Source: Sphingomonas gei
GTDB taxonomy: Bacteria; Pseudomonadota; Alphaproteobacteria; Sphingomonadales; Sphingomonadaceae
NCBI RefSeq assembly: GCF_004792685.1
Contig: NZ_SRXT01000008.1
Coordinates: forward strand, 62,001-126,000
Length of the DNA: 64,000 nucleotides
Direction of reading: 5' to 3'
Position numbers and translations under genes: made by a program. Every line of letters starts with the position of its first letter. The first letter of the stretch is position 1. The notes beneath the pieces are model-generated. The model was given only the letters and a program-made list of their open reading frames with translations. It was not told where the DNA came from and did not search any database. This document shows positions 54,528 through 63,522 of the stretch, one piece after another.

Positions 54528-57108
54528 TGGCCGCACTCCTGTTCTGCTCGATCAGCCGGCGGATCGCCGGGCGGCACGAGCCGCAATTGGTCCCCGCCGA
54601 AAGCGCCGTGCCGACCGCCTCGACGCTGGTCAGTTGTTGCGACGCGACCGCGTGGACGATCGTCTTGAGCCCGACGTCGAAGCACAGGCAGACGATCGGC
54701 CCGCGATCCTCGCGCGCGCCGGGCGCAGTGCCGGCCAGTACTGTCGGGCTCGCCGCTTCACCGATCTGCGCGATCAGCCAGTCGCGCGACGGGAGCAGCC
54801 CCTCGCGCGTGACGAACAAGGCCGCGGCCAGCTTGCCGTCCTGCAAGACTGCGAGGCGTCGCGACCCGCGAGCGCGATCCAGCGCCTCGATGCGCTCGCC
54901 TTTGGGCAGCAGCGCGTCGAGCTGCGCCGGATCGCCCTCGCCGGCGAGTTCGTAGAGCACACCGCCCGGCACCTGCACCCGCGTCGCCCACAGGCAATCG
55001 GGCGGGCGCACCTCGCCCGCAGCGAGCAGGAAACCGCGCCATGCTACCGCGACCGGCGCGATCGCCGCAGGAGTCGATTTGAACCCCGGCTGCCCCGAAT
55101 GCGGATCGACCAATGGGCGGGGCAGCAGCCCGGCACGCCCGCCAGTCGCGTGCTGGTCGGTCCAGTGGATCGGGACGAACAATTCGCCGCGCCTTTGTCC
55201 CGCGCTGAAGGTCACCCGGAACACGCTTTCGCCCTGCGGGGTCGAAACGCGCGCCAGCCCGCGATCGGCAAGCCCTAGTTCCACCGCGTCCTCCGGATGC
55301 ACCTCGACCAGAGGCTCGTCGCGATGCCGCGCCAGCTTGGGGCTCAGTCCGGTGCGCGTCATCGTGTGCCAATGGTCGCGATAACGCCCCGTATTCAGCG
55401 TCATCGGCCATTTCGCCAGCGGATCCTGCGGCGCCATCTGCTGCACCGGGATCAACCGTGCCTTGCCGTCCGGCGTCGGGAAACGCCCGTCCGCGAAGGC
55501 GTCGCCGCCCCAGCGATAGGGCTCGAGCGCGTCATAGGCTGCATTGCCGAGCGCCGCCTGTCCGGGAAGCGCAAACAGCCGCGCACCGCCATTCTGATAC
55601 GTCGAGAGCCGCGCGTGCTCGCGAAAGATGTCGGCAGGCCGATCATAAGCGAAGGCCGTCCGCCACCCCATCCGCGCGGCGACTTCCTTGACGATCCACC
55701 AATCGGGCATCGCCTCCCCCGGCAAGTCGAGCATCGCGCGCTGGCGGCTGATCCGCCGCTCCGAATTGGTGACCGTGCCGTCCTTCTCGCCCCATGCCGC
55801 GGCCGGCAGGCGGACATGCGCGAACTTGCTGGTATCGGTCTCGGCGATGACATCGGAAACCACGACGAATGGGCAGGCCGCCAGCGCGTCGCGCACCCGC
55901 CCGGCATCGGGCATCGAGACCGCGGGATTGGTCGCCATCACCCATAATGCCTTGATCCGCCCCTCGCCCACCGCGCGGAACAGGTCGACTGCCTTGAGCC
56001 CCGGCTTGCACGCCATGCTCGGCGCCGCCCAGAAGCGCCCGACCCGCGCGACATCGTCGGGCGCGAAACCCATATGCGCCGCCAAGGTCGAAGCGAGCCC
56101 GCCGACCTCGCGCCCGCCCATCGCATTGGGCTGGCCGGTGATCGAGAACGGCGCCGCGCCGGGCTTGCCGATCCTTCCTGTCGCGAGGTGGACATTGGTG
56201 ATCGCGTTGACCTGATCGGTGCCGCGCAGCGACTGGTTCACACCCTGGCTGAACATCGTGACGGTGCGTGGGTTTGCAGCGAACAATTCGAAGAAGCGCC
56301 TGAGGTCGGCGGGCGGCAAGTCACACGCCTTCGCCACCGACCACAGGTCGCTCCCCTCTCCAACCTTGTCCCAGAAGTCATCCGGTACGCTGACGCTGCG
56401 GGACAGGTAGGTCTCGTCGATCAGTCCATTGATGCGGCAATGCGCGAGCAGGCCGTTCATCAGCGCGACGTCGCTGCCCGGCTTGATCGGCAGATGCAGG
56501 TCGGCCTCGTCGGCGGTCTCGGTGCGGCGCGGATCGATCACCACCAATTTGGCGCCCGCGTCGCAGCGTGCGCGTATCCGCTGATAGACCACCGGATGGC
56601 ACCAAGCGGTGTTCGATCCGACCAGCACGATCAGGTCCGCGGCATCGAGATCGTCGTAGCTCGCCGGCACCACGTCCTCGCCGAACGCGCGCATGTGTCC
56701 GGCGACCGCGCTCGACATGCACAGCCGCGAATTGGTGTCGATGTTCGCCGAGCCGATGAATCCCTTCATCAGCTTGTTGGCGACGTAATAATCCTCGGTG
56801 AGCAATTGGCCCGAAACGTAGAAAGCGACGCTGTCGGGTCCGTGCTCGGCAATCGTCTGGCGGAATCGCTTCGCCATCAGGTCGAGCGCCTTGTCCCAGC
56901 TCGCCTGGCGCTTGCCGATCATCGGATGGAGCAGCCGCCCATTCAGCCCAACCGTCTCGCCGAGATGCGTGCCCTTCGAGCAGAGCCGGCCTTGGTTGGC
57001 TGGATGCTCGTGATCGCCCTTGATCTCCACCGAGCGCGCACCGGTGCGCGTCGCAAGGATGCCACAGCCGACGCCGCAATACGCGCAGGTCGTGCGGACT
57101 TCGATCAC
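54520..57108 (-). CDS. nasA: Assimilatory nitrate reductase catalytic subunit
   Basis: The product reduces nitrate to nitrite in the cytoplasm. The 862-residue molybdopterin oxidoreductase has an N-terminal 4Fe-4S site (TTCAYCGVGCGILA, then LCSKG), the molybdopterin core, and a guanine dinucleotide-binding C-terminal part. A BFD-like [2Fe-2S] domain ends the chain (IVCLCFDVG...NCGSCRPAI). No Tat signal is seen. Start is GTG 57108, whose first base is the last base of the nirD stop. It is the third gene of nirB-nirD-nasA-cobA and depends on the molybdenum cofactor genes elsewhere in the window. Confidence 0.96.
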   Translation of the reverse strand: MIEVRTTCAYCGVGCGILATRTGARSVEIKGDHEHPANQGRLCSKGTHLGETVGLNGRLLHPMIGKRQASWDKALDLMAKRFRQTIAEHGPDSVAFYVSGQLLTEDYYVANKLMKGFIGSANIDTNSRLCMSSAVAGHMRAFGEDVVPASYDDLDAADLIVLVGSNTAWCHPVVYQRIRARCDAGAKLVVIDPRRTETADEADLHLPIKPGSDVALMNGLLAHCRINGLIDETYLSRSVSVPDDFWDKVGEGSDLWSVAKACDLPPADLRRFFELFAANPRTVTMFSQGVNQSLRGTDQVNAITNVHLATGRIGKPGAAPFSITGQPNAMGGREVGGLASTLAAHMGFAPDDVARVGRFWAAPSMACKPGLKAVDLFRAVGEGRIKALWVMATNPAVSMPDAGRVRDALAACPFVVVSDVIAETDTSKFAHVRLPAAAWGEKDGTVTNSERRISRQRAMLDLPGEAMPDWWIVKEVAARMGWRTAFAYDRPADIFREHARLSTYQNGGARLFALPGQAALGNAAYDALEPYRWGGDAFADGRFPTPDGKARLIPVQQMAPQDPLAKWPMTLNTGRYRDHWHTMTRTGLSPKLARHRDEPLVEVHPEDAVELGLADRGLARVSTPQGESVFRVTFSAGQRRGELFVPIHWTDQHATGGRAGLLPRPLVDPHSGQPGFKSTPAAIAPVAVAWRGFLLAAGEVRPPDCLWATRVQVPGGVLYELAGEGDPAQLDALLPKGERIEALDRARGSRRLAVLQDGKLAAALFVTREGLLPSRDWLIAQIGEAASPTVLAGTAPGAREDRGPIVCLCFDVGLKTIVHAVASQQLTSVEAVGTALSAGTNCGSCRPAIRRLIEQNRSAANA

Positions 57109-57446
57109 TAGGCCGCCGCTTTCAGCGTGCTAGCCCGGCAGATCAACACCCGCCCACCACTGACCTTCACCGGCACAACCGGCGTACACCCCTTGTCCTC
57201 GCCCTGCGCCGAGCCCGTCGCCAGTGCGATGTTCCAATTATGCAGCGGGCAGGCAACGCTGTGCCCATGCACGATCCCCTGGCTGAGCGGCCCGCCCTTG
57301 TGCGGGCAGCGATTGACCAATGCGAACACCTGATTGTCGCCGGTGCGGAACACCGCGATTTCTTCGCCCCCGGCAACCGGCACGGTGCGCGAGCCGCGCA
57401 CAGGAATCTGCTCCAGCCAGCCGATGTCGAGCCAGTCCGCGGTCAT
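57108..57446 (-). CDS. nirD: Nitrite reductase small subunit
   Basis: This 112-residue Rieske-like protein is the small subunit of NADH-dependent assimilatory nitrite reductase. Two Cys-His pairs are present (NRCPHKGG and ACPLHNWN), so it can hold a [2Fe-2S] cluster, unlike NirD forms that lost it. The ATG overlaps the nirB stop as ATGA, and the TAG shares one base with the nasA GTG. Confidence 0.93.
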   Translation of the reverse strand: MTADWLDIGWLEQIPVRGSRTVPVAGGEEIAVFRTGDNQVFALVNRCPHKGGPLSQGIVHGHSVACPLHNWNIALATGSAQGEDKGCTPVVPVKVSGGRVLICRASTLKAAA

Positions 57447-59947
57447 GCCATTGCTCCTTCGGGACGAAATTCGGCCATGTGCGCATGCTGGCGCGCATCG
57501 TCGGCGACGCGCTCGGCCCAAGGGTCTTCCTGGCTGAAGCTCTGCGAGAACAGGAAGCGCGCGGCCAGCGCGTCGCGGCCCTCGGCATCGTCGGCGATCC
57601 GAGCCTTGATATAGTCGACGCCGACTCGCTCGATCCACGGCGCGGTGCGCTCCAGATAGCGCGCTTCCTCGCGGTAAAGCTGCACGAAGGCGGCGCAGTA
57701 ATGCATCGCCTCGGCCTCCGTCGCCACCTTGCACAGGAAATCGGTGGCGCGGACCTTGATCCCGCCATTGCCCCCGACCGACAATTCGTAACCGCTGTCG
57801 ACGCAGACCACGCCGAAATCCTTGATCGTAGCTTCAGCGCAATTGCGCGGGCATCCCGACACCGCGATCTTGAATTTGTGCGGCATCCACGACCCCCAGG
57901 TCATCCGCTCGATCTGGACGCCAAGGCCCGTCGAATCCTGCGTGCCGAAGCGGCACCATTCGGAGCCCACACAGGTCTTCACCGTGCGCAGCGACTTGCC
58001 GTACGCGTGCCCCGAGACCATCCCCGCGGCGTTGAGATCGGCCCAGACCGCGGGCAGATCCTCTTTCTTGATCCCGAAGATGTCGAGCCGCTGGCCCCCG
58101 GTGACCTTGACCATCGGCGCCTCGAACTTCTCGACCACGTCGGCGATCGCGCGCAGCTCGCGCGGACTGGTGATCCCGCCCCACATCCGCGGGACGACCG
58201 AATAGGTGCCGTCCTTCTGGATATTGGCGTGCATCCGCTCGTTGACGAAGCGGCTCTGCTGGTCGTCCTTATAGTCGCCGGGCAGCGCGCAGAGCAGATA
58301 GTAATTGAGCGCCGGGCGGCAGCTCGAGCAGCCGTCGGGCGTGCTCCAGTGGAGCATCTGCATCACTTCGGGGATCGATCGCATCCCCTGCGCGACGATC
58401 TCGCGGCGAACGTCGTCATGGCCGAAGCTGGTGCATTTGCACATCGTCTTCGGCCCCGCCTGGACCGCATCGCCAAGCGTGACCGCGAGCAAAGTCTCGA
58501 CCAGCCCTGTGCACGAACCGCAACTCGCCGAAGCCTTGCACCCGGCGCGCACCGCATCGAGGCTACACGCACCCTTGTCGATGCAGGCGACCACCTGCCC
58601 CTTGGAAACGCCGTTGCAGCCGCAGATCTCGGCATCGCCCGAGAGCGCCGCAACGGCCGCCTTAGGGTCCGCCTGCCCCCCTCCTGAGGCGAAGGCTTGG
58701 CCGAAGATCAGCATTTCGCGGAGTTGGGAGACATCTTCCTGTTTTCGCAGCAGGTCGAAATACCAGCTCCCGTCGCCGGTATCGCCGTAGAGCACCGCCC
58801 CGACGATGCGATCGTTCCTGACCACGAGCCGCTTGTAGACCCCGCGCGAGGCGTCGCGCAGCACGATGTCCTCGGCGCCGTCACCACCCGAAAAGTCGCC
58901 TGCGGAGAACACGTCGATCCCCGAGACCTTGAGCTTGGTCGACGTGACCGAGCCCCTATACCCGCTATGCTTGTCGACCAGCCCGTCGGCGAGTGCGCGG
59001 CACATTTCCCACAGCGGCGCGACGAGGCCGTAGACGAGTCCGGCATGCTCGACGCATTCGCCGACCGCGAGCACATTGGCATCGCTGGTCACCATGTGAT
59101 CGTCGACCTGGATGCCGCGCCCGACCGCAAGCCCCGCTGCGCGAGCGAGCGCAGTGCTCGGGCGGATGCCGACCGCCATCACCACGATGCTCGCGGGGAT
59201 CACCGTGCCGTCCTTGAGCCTGACACCCTCGACCGCATCGGTGCCGAGGATCTCGGCGGTGTCGGCGCCGGTCAGAATCGTCTGCCCGCGCGCCTCGAGC
59301 GCCGATTTGAGGAGCCACCCCGCTGCCTCGTCGAGCTGGCGCTCCATCAGCGTCGGCATCAGGTGGATGACCGTGACCTTCATGCCGCGCAGGCTCAGCC
59401 CGTGCGCAGCCTCGAGCCCGAGCAGTCCGCCGCCGATCACCACTGCGTCGCCGCCTTTGCCCGCCGCGGCCAACATCGCATCGACGTCGCTCATGTCGCG
59501 GAAGCTGATCACCCCGGGCAGATCCTTGCCCGGCACCGGGATGATGAACGGATCCGAGCCGGTCGCGATCAGCAATTTGTCGTAGCCAAGCGTGCGGCCG
59601 CTGCGCGAGGCAACTATTCTGGCTTCGCGGTCGATCGCGACGATCGGATCGCTGGAGATCAGCTCGATCCGGTTGTCGCGATACCAGTCATGCCCGTTGA
59701 TCACGATCTCGTCGAAGGTCTTCTCCCCCGCGAGCACCGGCGAGAGCATGATCCGGTTGTAATTCACATGCGGCTCGGCACCGAAGATCGTCACGCGGTA
59801 GCGCAGCGGATCGCGCGCTAGCAATTCCTCGACCGCGCGGCACCCAGCCATGCCGTTGCCCACCACCACCAGATGCTCGCGGCGCACCGGCACGTCGGGT
59901 GCCCCCTCCGCCGCCTCGCCGGTCCAGCCTTCGCCAATCAGCTCCAT
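57443..59947 (-). CDS. nirB: NADH-dependent nitrite reductase large subunit
   Basis: The product reduces nitrite to ammonium with NADH. The 834-residue protein has FAD and NAD binding folds (VVVGNGMAGCRAVEELL and VVIGGGLLGLEAAHGLS), a BFD-type [2Fe-2S] domain (ICGCNGVSKGQVVACI), and the sulfite/nitrite reductase half-domains. The siroheme-4Fe4S cysteines are in GSEWCRFGTQDSTGLG and VSGCPRNCAEATIKD. The ATG at 59947 (MELIGEGW) is chosen because a longer frame runs into the leader hairpin. It is preceded by that leader and followed by overlapping nirD, nasA and cobA. Confidence 0.96.
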   Translation of the reverse strand: MELIGEGWTGEAAEGAPDVPVRREHLVVVGNGMAGCRAVEELLARDPLRYRVTIFGAEPHVNYNRIMLSPVLAGEKTFDEIVINGHDWYRDNRIELISSDPIVAIDREARIVASRSGRTLGYDKLLIATGSDPFIIPVPGKDLPGVISFRDMSDVDAMLAAAGKGGDAVVIGGGLLGLEAAHGLSLRGMKVTVIHLMPTLMERQLDEAAGWLLKSALEARGQTILTGADTAEILGTDAVEGVRLKDGTVIPASIVVMAVGIRPSTALARAAGLAVGRGIQVDDHMVTSDANVLAVGECVEHAGLVYGLVAPLWEMCRALADGLVDKHSGYRGSVTSTKLKVSGIDVFSAGDFSGGDGAEDIVLRDASRGVYKRLVVRNDRIVGAVLYGDTGDGSWYFDLLRKQEDVSQLREMLIFGQAFASGGGQADPKAAVAALSGDAEICGCNGVSKGQVVACIDKGACSLDAVRAGCKASASCGSCTGLVETLLAVTLGDAVQAGPKTMCKCTSFGHDDVRREIVAQGMRSIPEVMQMLHWSTPDGCSSCRPALNYYLLCALPGDYKDDQQSRFVNERMHANIQKDGTYSVVPRMWGGITSPRELRAIADVVEKFEAPMVKVTGGQRLDIFGIKKEDLPAVWADLNAAGMVSGHAYGKSLRTVKTCVGSEWCRFGTQDSTGLGVQIERMTWGSWMPHKFKIAVSGCPRNCAEATIKDFGVVCVDSGYELSVGGNGGIKVRATDFLCKVATEAEAMHYCAAFVQLYREEARYLERTAPWIERVGVDYIKARIADDAEGRDALAARFLFSQSFSQEDPWAERVADDARQHAHMAEFRPEGAMA

Positions 59948-59965
59948 GCTCAAGCTCCAGAACGC

Positions 59966-60019
59966 AAAAAGGCCGCCATGCCGGCCGCTGGAGAAATCCA
60001 GCGCCTGCATGGCGGCCTT
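59966..60019 (-). terminator. nirB leader terminator/attenuator
   Basis: On the minus strand, AAGGCCGCCATGC and GCATGGCGGCCTT are perfect complements, followed by a U run (TTTTT). A nested GCTGGA-TTTC-TCCAGC hairpin fills the centre. It lies in the transcript leader 19 bases before the nirB start, so nirB is not reached unless it is read through. A second hairpin stands upstream at 60032-60050. This fits control by the NasT ANTAR antiterminator encoded nearby. Confidence 0.85.
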
Positions 60020-60031
60020 GCCAATCACCCT

Positions 60032-60050
60032 GACCGGCGGTCTGCCGGTC
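60032..60050 (-). promoter_or_regulatory. nirB leader upstream hairpin
   Basis: GACCGGC-AGACC-GCCGGTC is a seven-base-pair hairpin 12 bases upstream of the attenuator on the nirB transcript. Together they give the tandem-hairpin arrangement expected of an ANTAR target leader, although the loop is five rather than the usual six bases. Confidence 0.5.
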
Positions 60051-60122
60051 GATGCACCACCGGTTCCCGACCTTGGGAGCGGCAGCTATGTCTTGTTCGA
60101 GCGTCCTTGCCCGATACAGAGC

Positions 60123-60151
60123 ATGATGCTGATTCGCGCCGGTTTGTTCAA
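60123..60151 (-). promoter_or_regulatory. Possible nirB promoter
   Basis: On the minus strand TTGAAC is followed after 17 bases by CATCAT, in the region between narK and the nirB leader hairpins. The match to the sigma-70 consensus is modest, and no clear sigma-54 site is seen. Confidence 0.3.
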
Positions 60152-60216
60152 GTGCGAATTTTGCATTGCAGCACGAGCATTTCGCTTGTCCCCAAACCGT
60201 CACCACCCGCGCCAGT

Positions 60217-61491
60217 TCAGATGCGCGCGCCGCTCGTCCAGGTTGCTCGCCACCGCCCCTCCACCAGCCGCAGCCCCCCCAGCGCCACCAGCGCCAGCCC
60301 GGCGAAGATCAAGAACCCCGCCGAGAAGCTCCCGGTCAGTTGCTTGGCGAAACCCAGCGACGAAGCGAGGTAGAACCCGCCAATCCCCCCGGCCATGCCG
60401 ACCAGCCCGGTCATCACGCCGATTTCGACTTGAAAGCGCTGCGGCACCAGCTGGAACACCGATCCGTTGCCGGTGCCGAGCGCGAGCATCGCCAACACGA
60501 ACAGCGGCAGTGCGCTCGCCACGCTCGACGCCGCGCTCACCCCGGCCAGCGCGACCGCCGCGACCACGAACACTGCCGACAGCGCCTTCACCCCGCCGAT
60601 CCGGTCGGCCAGCGCGCCGCCCAGCGGCCGCACCAGCGATCCGGCGAACACGCAGGCCGCGGTGCAATAGCCGGCGGTGATCGTGCTCAGCCCGAACCGG
60701 TCGGTGAAATAGATCGGCAGCGACGCCGCCAGCCCGACGAACCCGCCGAAGGTAACCGCGTAGAACCCCATCAGCCACCACGCGTCGGGCAGCTTGAGCG
60801 GCTGGAAATAGGCGGTCAGCTTCTTGGGCGCAGGCGCATTCGGCGCGTCCTTGCCCATCAGCATATAGGCGACGAACACGACCGCAAGCGGGATGCAGGC
60901 GAGCCCGAGCACCGAATTCCATCCGAACAGCTTGGCGAGCGTCGGAGCGAACAACGCGGCGAGCACCGTCCCCGAATTACCCATTCCCGCGAGCCCCATC
61001 GCCTTGCCCTGATGCTCGGGCGGATACCAGCGGCTCGCGAGCGGCAATGCGATCGCGAAGCTCGCCCCGGCGAAGCCGAGGATCACGCCCAGCGCGAGCG
61101 TCCCCGCGAAGCTGTTCACGCCCAGCACCCAGGCCGTGAACAGCCCGACGATCACGATGATCTGGCTGATCGCCCCGGCACGCTTGGGCCCGATCCGATC
61201 GACCAGCAGCCCGTTGACGACGCGCAGCAGCGCCCCCGCCAGGGTCGGCGTCGCGACCATCAACCCCTTTTGCGCCGCGGTCAGCTGCAACGTCTTGGCG
61301 ATGTCAGGCGCGAGCGGGCCGAGCAATACCCAGACCATGAACGCCAGATCGAAATAGAGGAATGCCGCGATCAACGTCGGCGTGTGTCCCGATTGCCAGA
61401 AGCTCGACTTTGCCCGTGCCGGCGCCGGATCCACATCCGCGCCGCCCCCGGCATAATCGAAGCCTTCGCGCATTAGCTCTGCAATCTTCAT
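60217..61491 (-). CDS. narK: Nitrate/nitrite MFS transporter
   Basis: This 424-residue major facilitator of the NarK/NasA transporter type has twelve hydrophobic segments. A nitrate-signature-like segment is FAGASFAIALPLASRWYPPE, and the second half has FGGFVGLAASLPIYFTDRFG. It imports nitrate for the reductases encoded downstream. The ATG at 61491 (MKIAELMREGF) is chosen; the frame upstream runs through the leader hairpins. It has its own leader attenuator and lies between nasS and nirB. Confidence 0.93.
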   Translation of the reverse strand: MKIAELMREGFDYAGGGADVDPAPARAKSSFWQSGHTPTLIAAFLYFDLAFMVWVLLGPLAPDIAKTLQLTAAQKGLMVATPTLAGALLRVVNGLLVDRIGPKRAGAISQIIVIVGLFTAWVLGVNSFAGTLALGVILGFAGASFAIALPLASRWYPPEHQGKAMGLAGMGNSGTVLAALFAPTLAKLFGWNSVLGLACIPLAVVFVAYMLMGKDAPNAPAPKKLTAYFQPLKLPDAWWLMGFYAVTFGGFVGLAASLPIYFTDRFGLSTITAGYCTAACVFAGSLVRPLGGALADRIGGVKALSAVFVVAAVALAGVSAASSVASALPLFVLAMLALGTGNGSVFQLVPQRFQVEIGVMTGLVGMAGGIGGFYLASSLGFAKQLTGSFSAGFLIFAGLALVALGGLRLVEGRWRATWTSGARI

Positions 61492-61544
61492 CGCCCGAAC
61501 TCCCCTGTGCCCTAGGCACCGAACAAAGCTGCGCCGCAGGCACG

Positions 61545-61594
61545 AAAAAAGCCGCCTCCGGCCTCGTGCACATGCAGGGACCGGACAGCGGCTT
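61545..61594 (-). terminator. narK leader terminator/attenuator
   Basis: On the minus strand AAAGCCGC and GCGGCTTT close a stem, extended inward by CCGG pairs and followed by a run of six U (TTTTTT). It lies in the leader about 55 bases before the narK start. The arrangement parallels the nirB leader and is a likely NasT antitermination target. Confidence 0.8.
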
Positions 61595-61643
61595 TGCTGA
61601 TGATATCGAGAAGGACCGCCCCCGCGCTGGGGCATCCTCCATG

Positions 61644-61663
61644 GACGCGCATCATCGCGCGTC
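61644..61663 (-). promoter_or_regulatory. narK leader upstream hairpin
   Basis: GACGCGC-GATGAT-GCGCGTC is a perfect seven-base-pair hairpin with a six-base loop, upstream of the narK leader attenuator. ANTAR proteins bind tandem hairpins with six-base loops having G at loop position four, which this loop has; the usual A at position one is G here. Confidence 0.6.
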
Positions 61664-61720
61664 GACCCTAAAGCTTCCTCAATTCGATTCTTTTCGCAAG
61701 TGCAAAAAACTTATCCACGA

Positions 61721-62926
61721 TCAGCGCGCAAGTGCAGCAAGATATCCGCTGATATCCTCGGGATCGAACACCGCACCGTCAAAGAAGCGGTCGGGGCCGA
61801 GAGTCAGTGCCCCGCGATGCGCGCCAACCGGCAGCGGCGCGGTCAGCGCGCCTTCCAGCTTCATGCTCGCGCCGGGCATCGGCAGCCCTGCCGCCCCCAG
61901 CGCGCGACGATACACATCGGGCCGGAACACGTCTGCCGCCTGGCGCTCGGTGGCGGGATCTGCCTCGACCATCCCCCAGCGCACCAGTTGCGAATAGATC
62001 CACAGCGCCTGGCTCCGCCACGGGAACCCCGAAGCCTCGCGGTGGAACAGCACGAACTCGGGAACGGCAACCGGAGCGTCGCCGCGGCGCAGCATCAACT
62101 GGCCACTGAGCCCCGCCATGATCCACTCGGCAGGCTGGCCGACATGCTCCGGCCGCTCGAGCATTTGCGCCAGTTCCTCGCGATTCGCCGGGTCGTCGCA
62201 CCACGCCGCCGCTTGCGACACGGCGACGAGCAGTCGATCGACGGTTTCGGCATTGGCCTCCATCCAGTCGGTGCGCATCGCCAGCACCTTCTCGACTCCG
62301 CGCCGCCAGATATTGACTCCCGCCGCCACGATCTCGCCCGCGCCCTCGGCCACGGCGACGCTGTTCCACGGCTCGCCGGCGATGAACCCGTCGATCTCGC
62401 CCAGCCGCAATGCCTCCCCCATGAACGACGGCGGCAGCACGCGCAGATTGACGTCGCGATCGGGATCGACCCCGCCATACGCCAGCCAGTAGCGCAACAT
62501 CAGCGCATGGCTGGAGAAGCGATGCACCACGCCGATCACCGGCTTGCGCTTGTACAGTCCGATGGCGTTGGCAAAGTCGTGCGCGGTCGCCTCGGGATCG
62601 TTCACGCGCTTGGCCGGCTCGGGGTCGAGCGCCAGCGCGAACGCGCTCGCCATCACCAGCGCATTGCCGTTGACGTTGAGCTTGAACGGCGCAGAGATTG
62701 CCGCCGGATGCTGGCTGAGCCCAAGGTTCACAGCGATCGCCAGCGGCGCGAGCATGTGCGCGGCCTGCACCTGGCCGTAGACCAGCCGATCTCTGAGGGT
62801 CGCCCAGGAAGTGGTGCGCACGAGGTTGAGATCGATGCCTTGCCCCTCGGCAAAGCCCTTCGCCCGGGCGACGATCAGCGGCGCGCTGTCGGTCAGCGGC
62901 AGGAAAGCAAGCGATAGCGGAGTCAT
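61721..62926 (-). CDS. nasS: Nitrate sensor NasS (NrtA-like)
   Basis: This 401-residue protein has the NrtA/CmpA type substrate-binding fold (LAFLPLTDSAPLIVARAKGF, GYVRLGEIDGF-like segment EALRLGEIDGFIAGEPWNS). It has no signal peptide or lipobox and no ABC permease or ATPase genes beside it. This matches NasS, the cytoplasmic nitrate sensor that holds NasT inactive until nitrate binds, rather than a transport protein. The ATG overlaps the nasT stop as ATGA. Confidence 0.88.
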   Translation of the reverse strand: MTPLSLAFLPLTDSAPLIVARAKGFAEGQGIDLNLVRTTSWATLRDRLVYGQVQAAHMLAPLAIAVNLGLSQHPAAISAPFKLNVNGNALVMASAFALALDPEPAKRVNDPEATAHDFANAIGLYKRKPVIGVVHRFSSHALMLRYWLAYGGVDPDRDVNLRVLPPSFMGEALRLGEIDGFIAGEPWNSVAVAEGAGEIVAAGVNIWRRGVEKVLAMRTDWMEANAETVDRLLVAVSQAAAWCDDPANREELAQMLERPEHVGQPAEWIMAGLSGQLMLRRGDAPVAVPEFVLFHREASGFPWRSQALWIYSQLVRWGMVEADPATERQAADVFRPDVYRRALGAAGLPMPGASMKLEGALTAPLPVGAHRGALTLGPDRFFDGAVFDPEDISGYLAALAR

Positions 62927-63522
62927 GGCTGCCCCCCGAGCAGGCTGTGCGCGGTGATCAGCGCGTCGGCGACCTCGGCGATTCGCTTGTTCTGGCGCAT
63001 CGCGGTCGAGCGCAGCAGCGCGTAGGTGTCGGGCTCGGACAGGCTGCGGGTCTGCATCAGGATCGCCTTGGCCTTGTCGATCGTCTTGCGATCGGCGAGC
63101 GCGGTGCGCGCCTCGTCGAGCTCGCTCTGCATCCGGGCAAACGCATTGAAACGGCGGATCGCAAGATCGAGGATCGGCTTGACTCGGTCTTTGCGTAGCC
63201 CGTCTACGACATAGGCCGAGACCCCCGCATCGATCGCCGCACCGATCATCGCATCGTCGGACTGGTCGACGAACATCGCGATCGGCCGCGCCAGCGCGCG
63301 GCTCACCGCGAGCATCTCCTCGAGCGTGTCGCGGCTCGGACTGCCAAGGTCCATCAGCACCACGTCGGGCGCCATCCGCTCCAATTTGGCGACGAACGCG
63401 CCCTGCGGCAGCACGACATGGATGTCGTCATAACCCGCCTCGCGCAGCCCCTCTTCGAGCACGGACGCGCGCAAGCCGCTGTCGTCGACGATCACGATCC
63501 GCAAGGTCGCAGCCGGGGTCAA
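62923..63522 (-). CDS. nasT: ANTAR antitermination regulator NasT
   Basis: The protein has 199 residues. A receiver-like domain (about 1-125) has LRIVIVDDSG and VVLMDLGSPSRDT, and an ANTAR RNA-binding domain (about 135-195) has KTIDKAKAILMQTRSLSE and AMRQNKRIAEVADAL. NasT prevents termination in leaders of nitrate assimilation operons when released by NasS. Start is TTG 63522, overlapping the stop of the transporter gene upstream (TTGA). Its targets are probably the narK and nirB leaders downstream. Confidence 0.93.
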   Translation of the reverse strand: MTPAATLRIVIVDDSGLRASVLEEGLREAGYDDIHVVLPQGAFVAKLERMAPDVVLMDLGSPSRDTLEEMLAVSRALARPIAMFVDQSDDAMIGAAIDAGVSAYVVDGLRKDRVKPILDLAIRRFNAFARMQSELDEARTALADRKTIDKAKAILMQTRSLSEPDTYALLRSTAMRQNKRIAEVADALITAHSLLGGQP

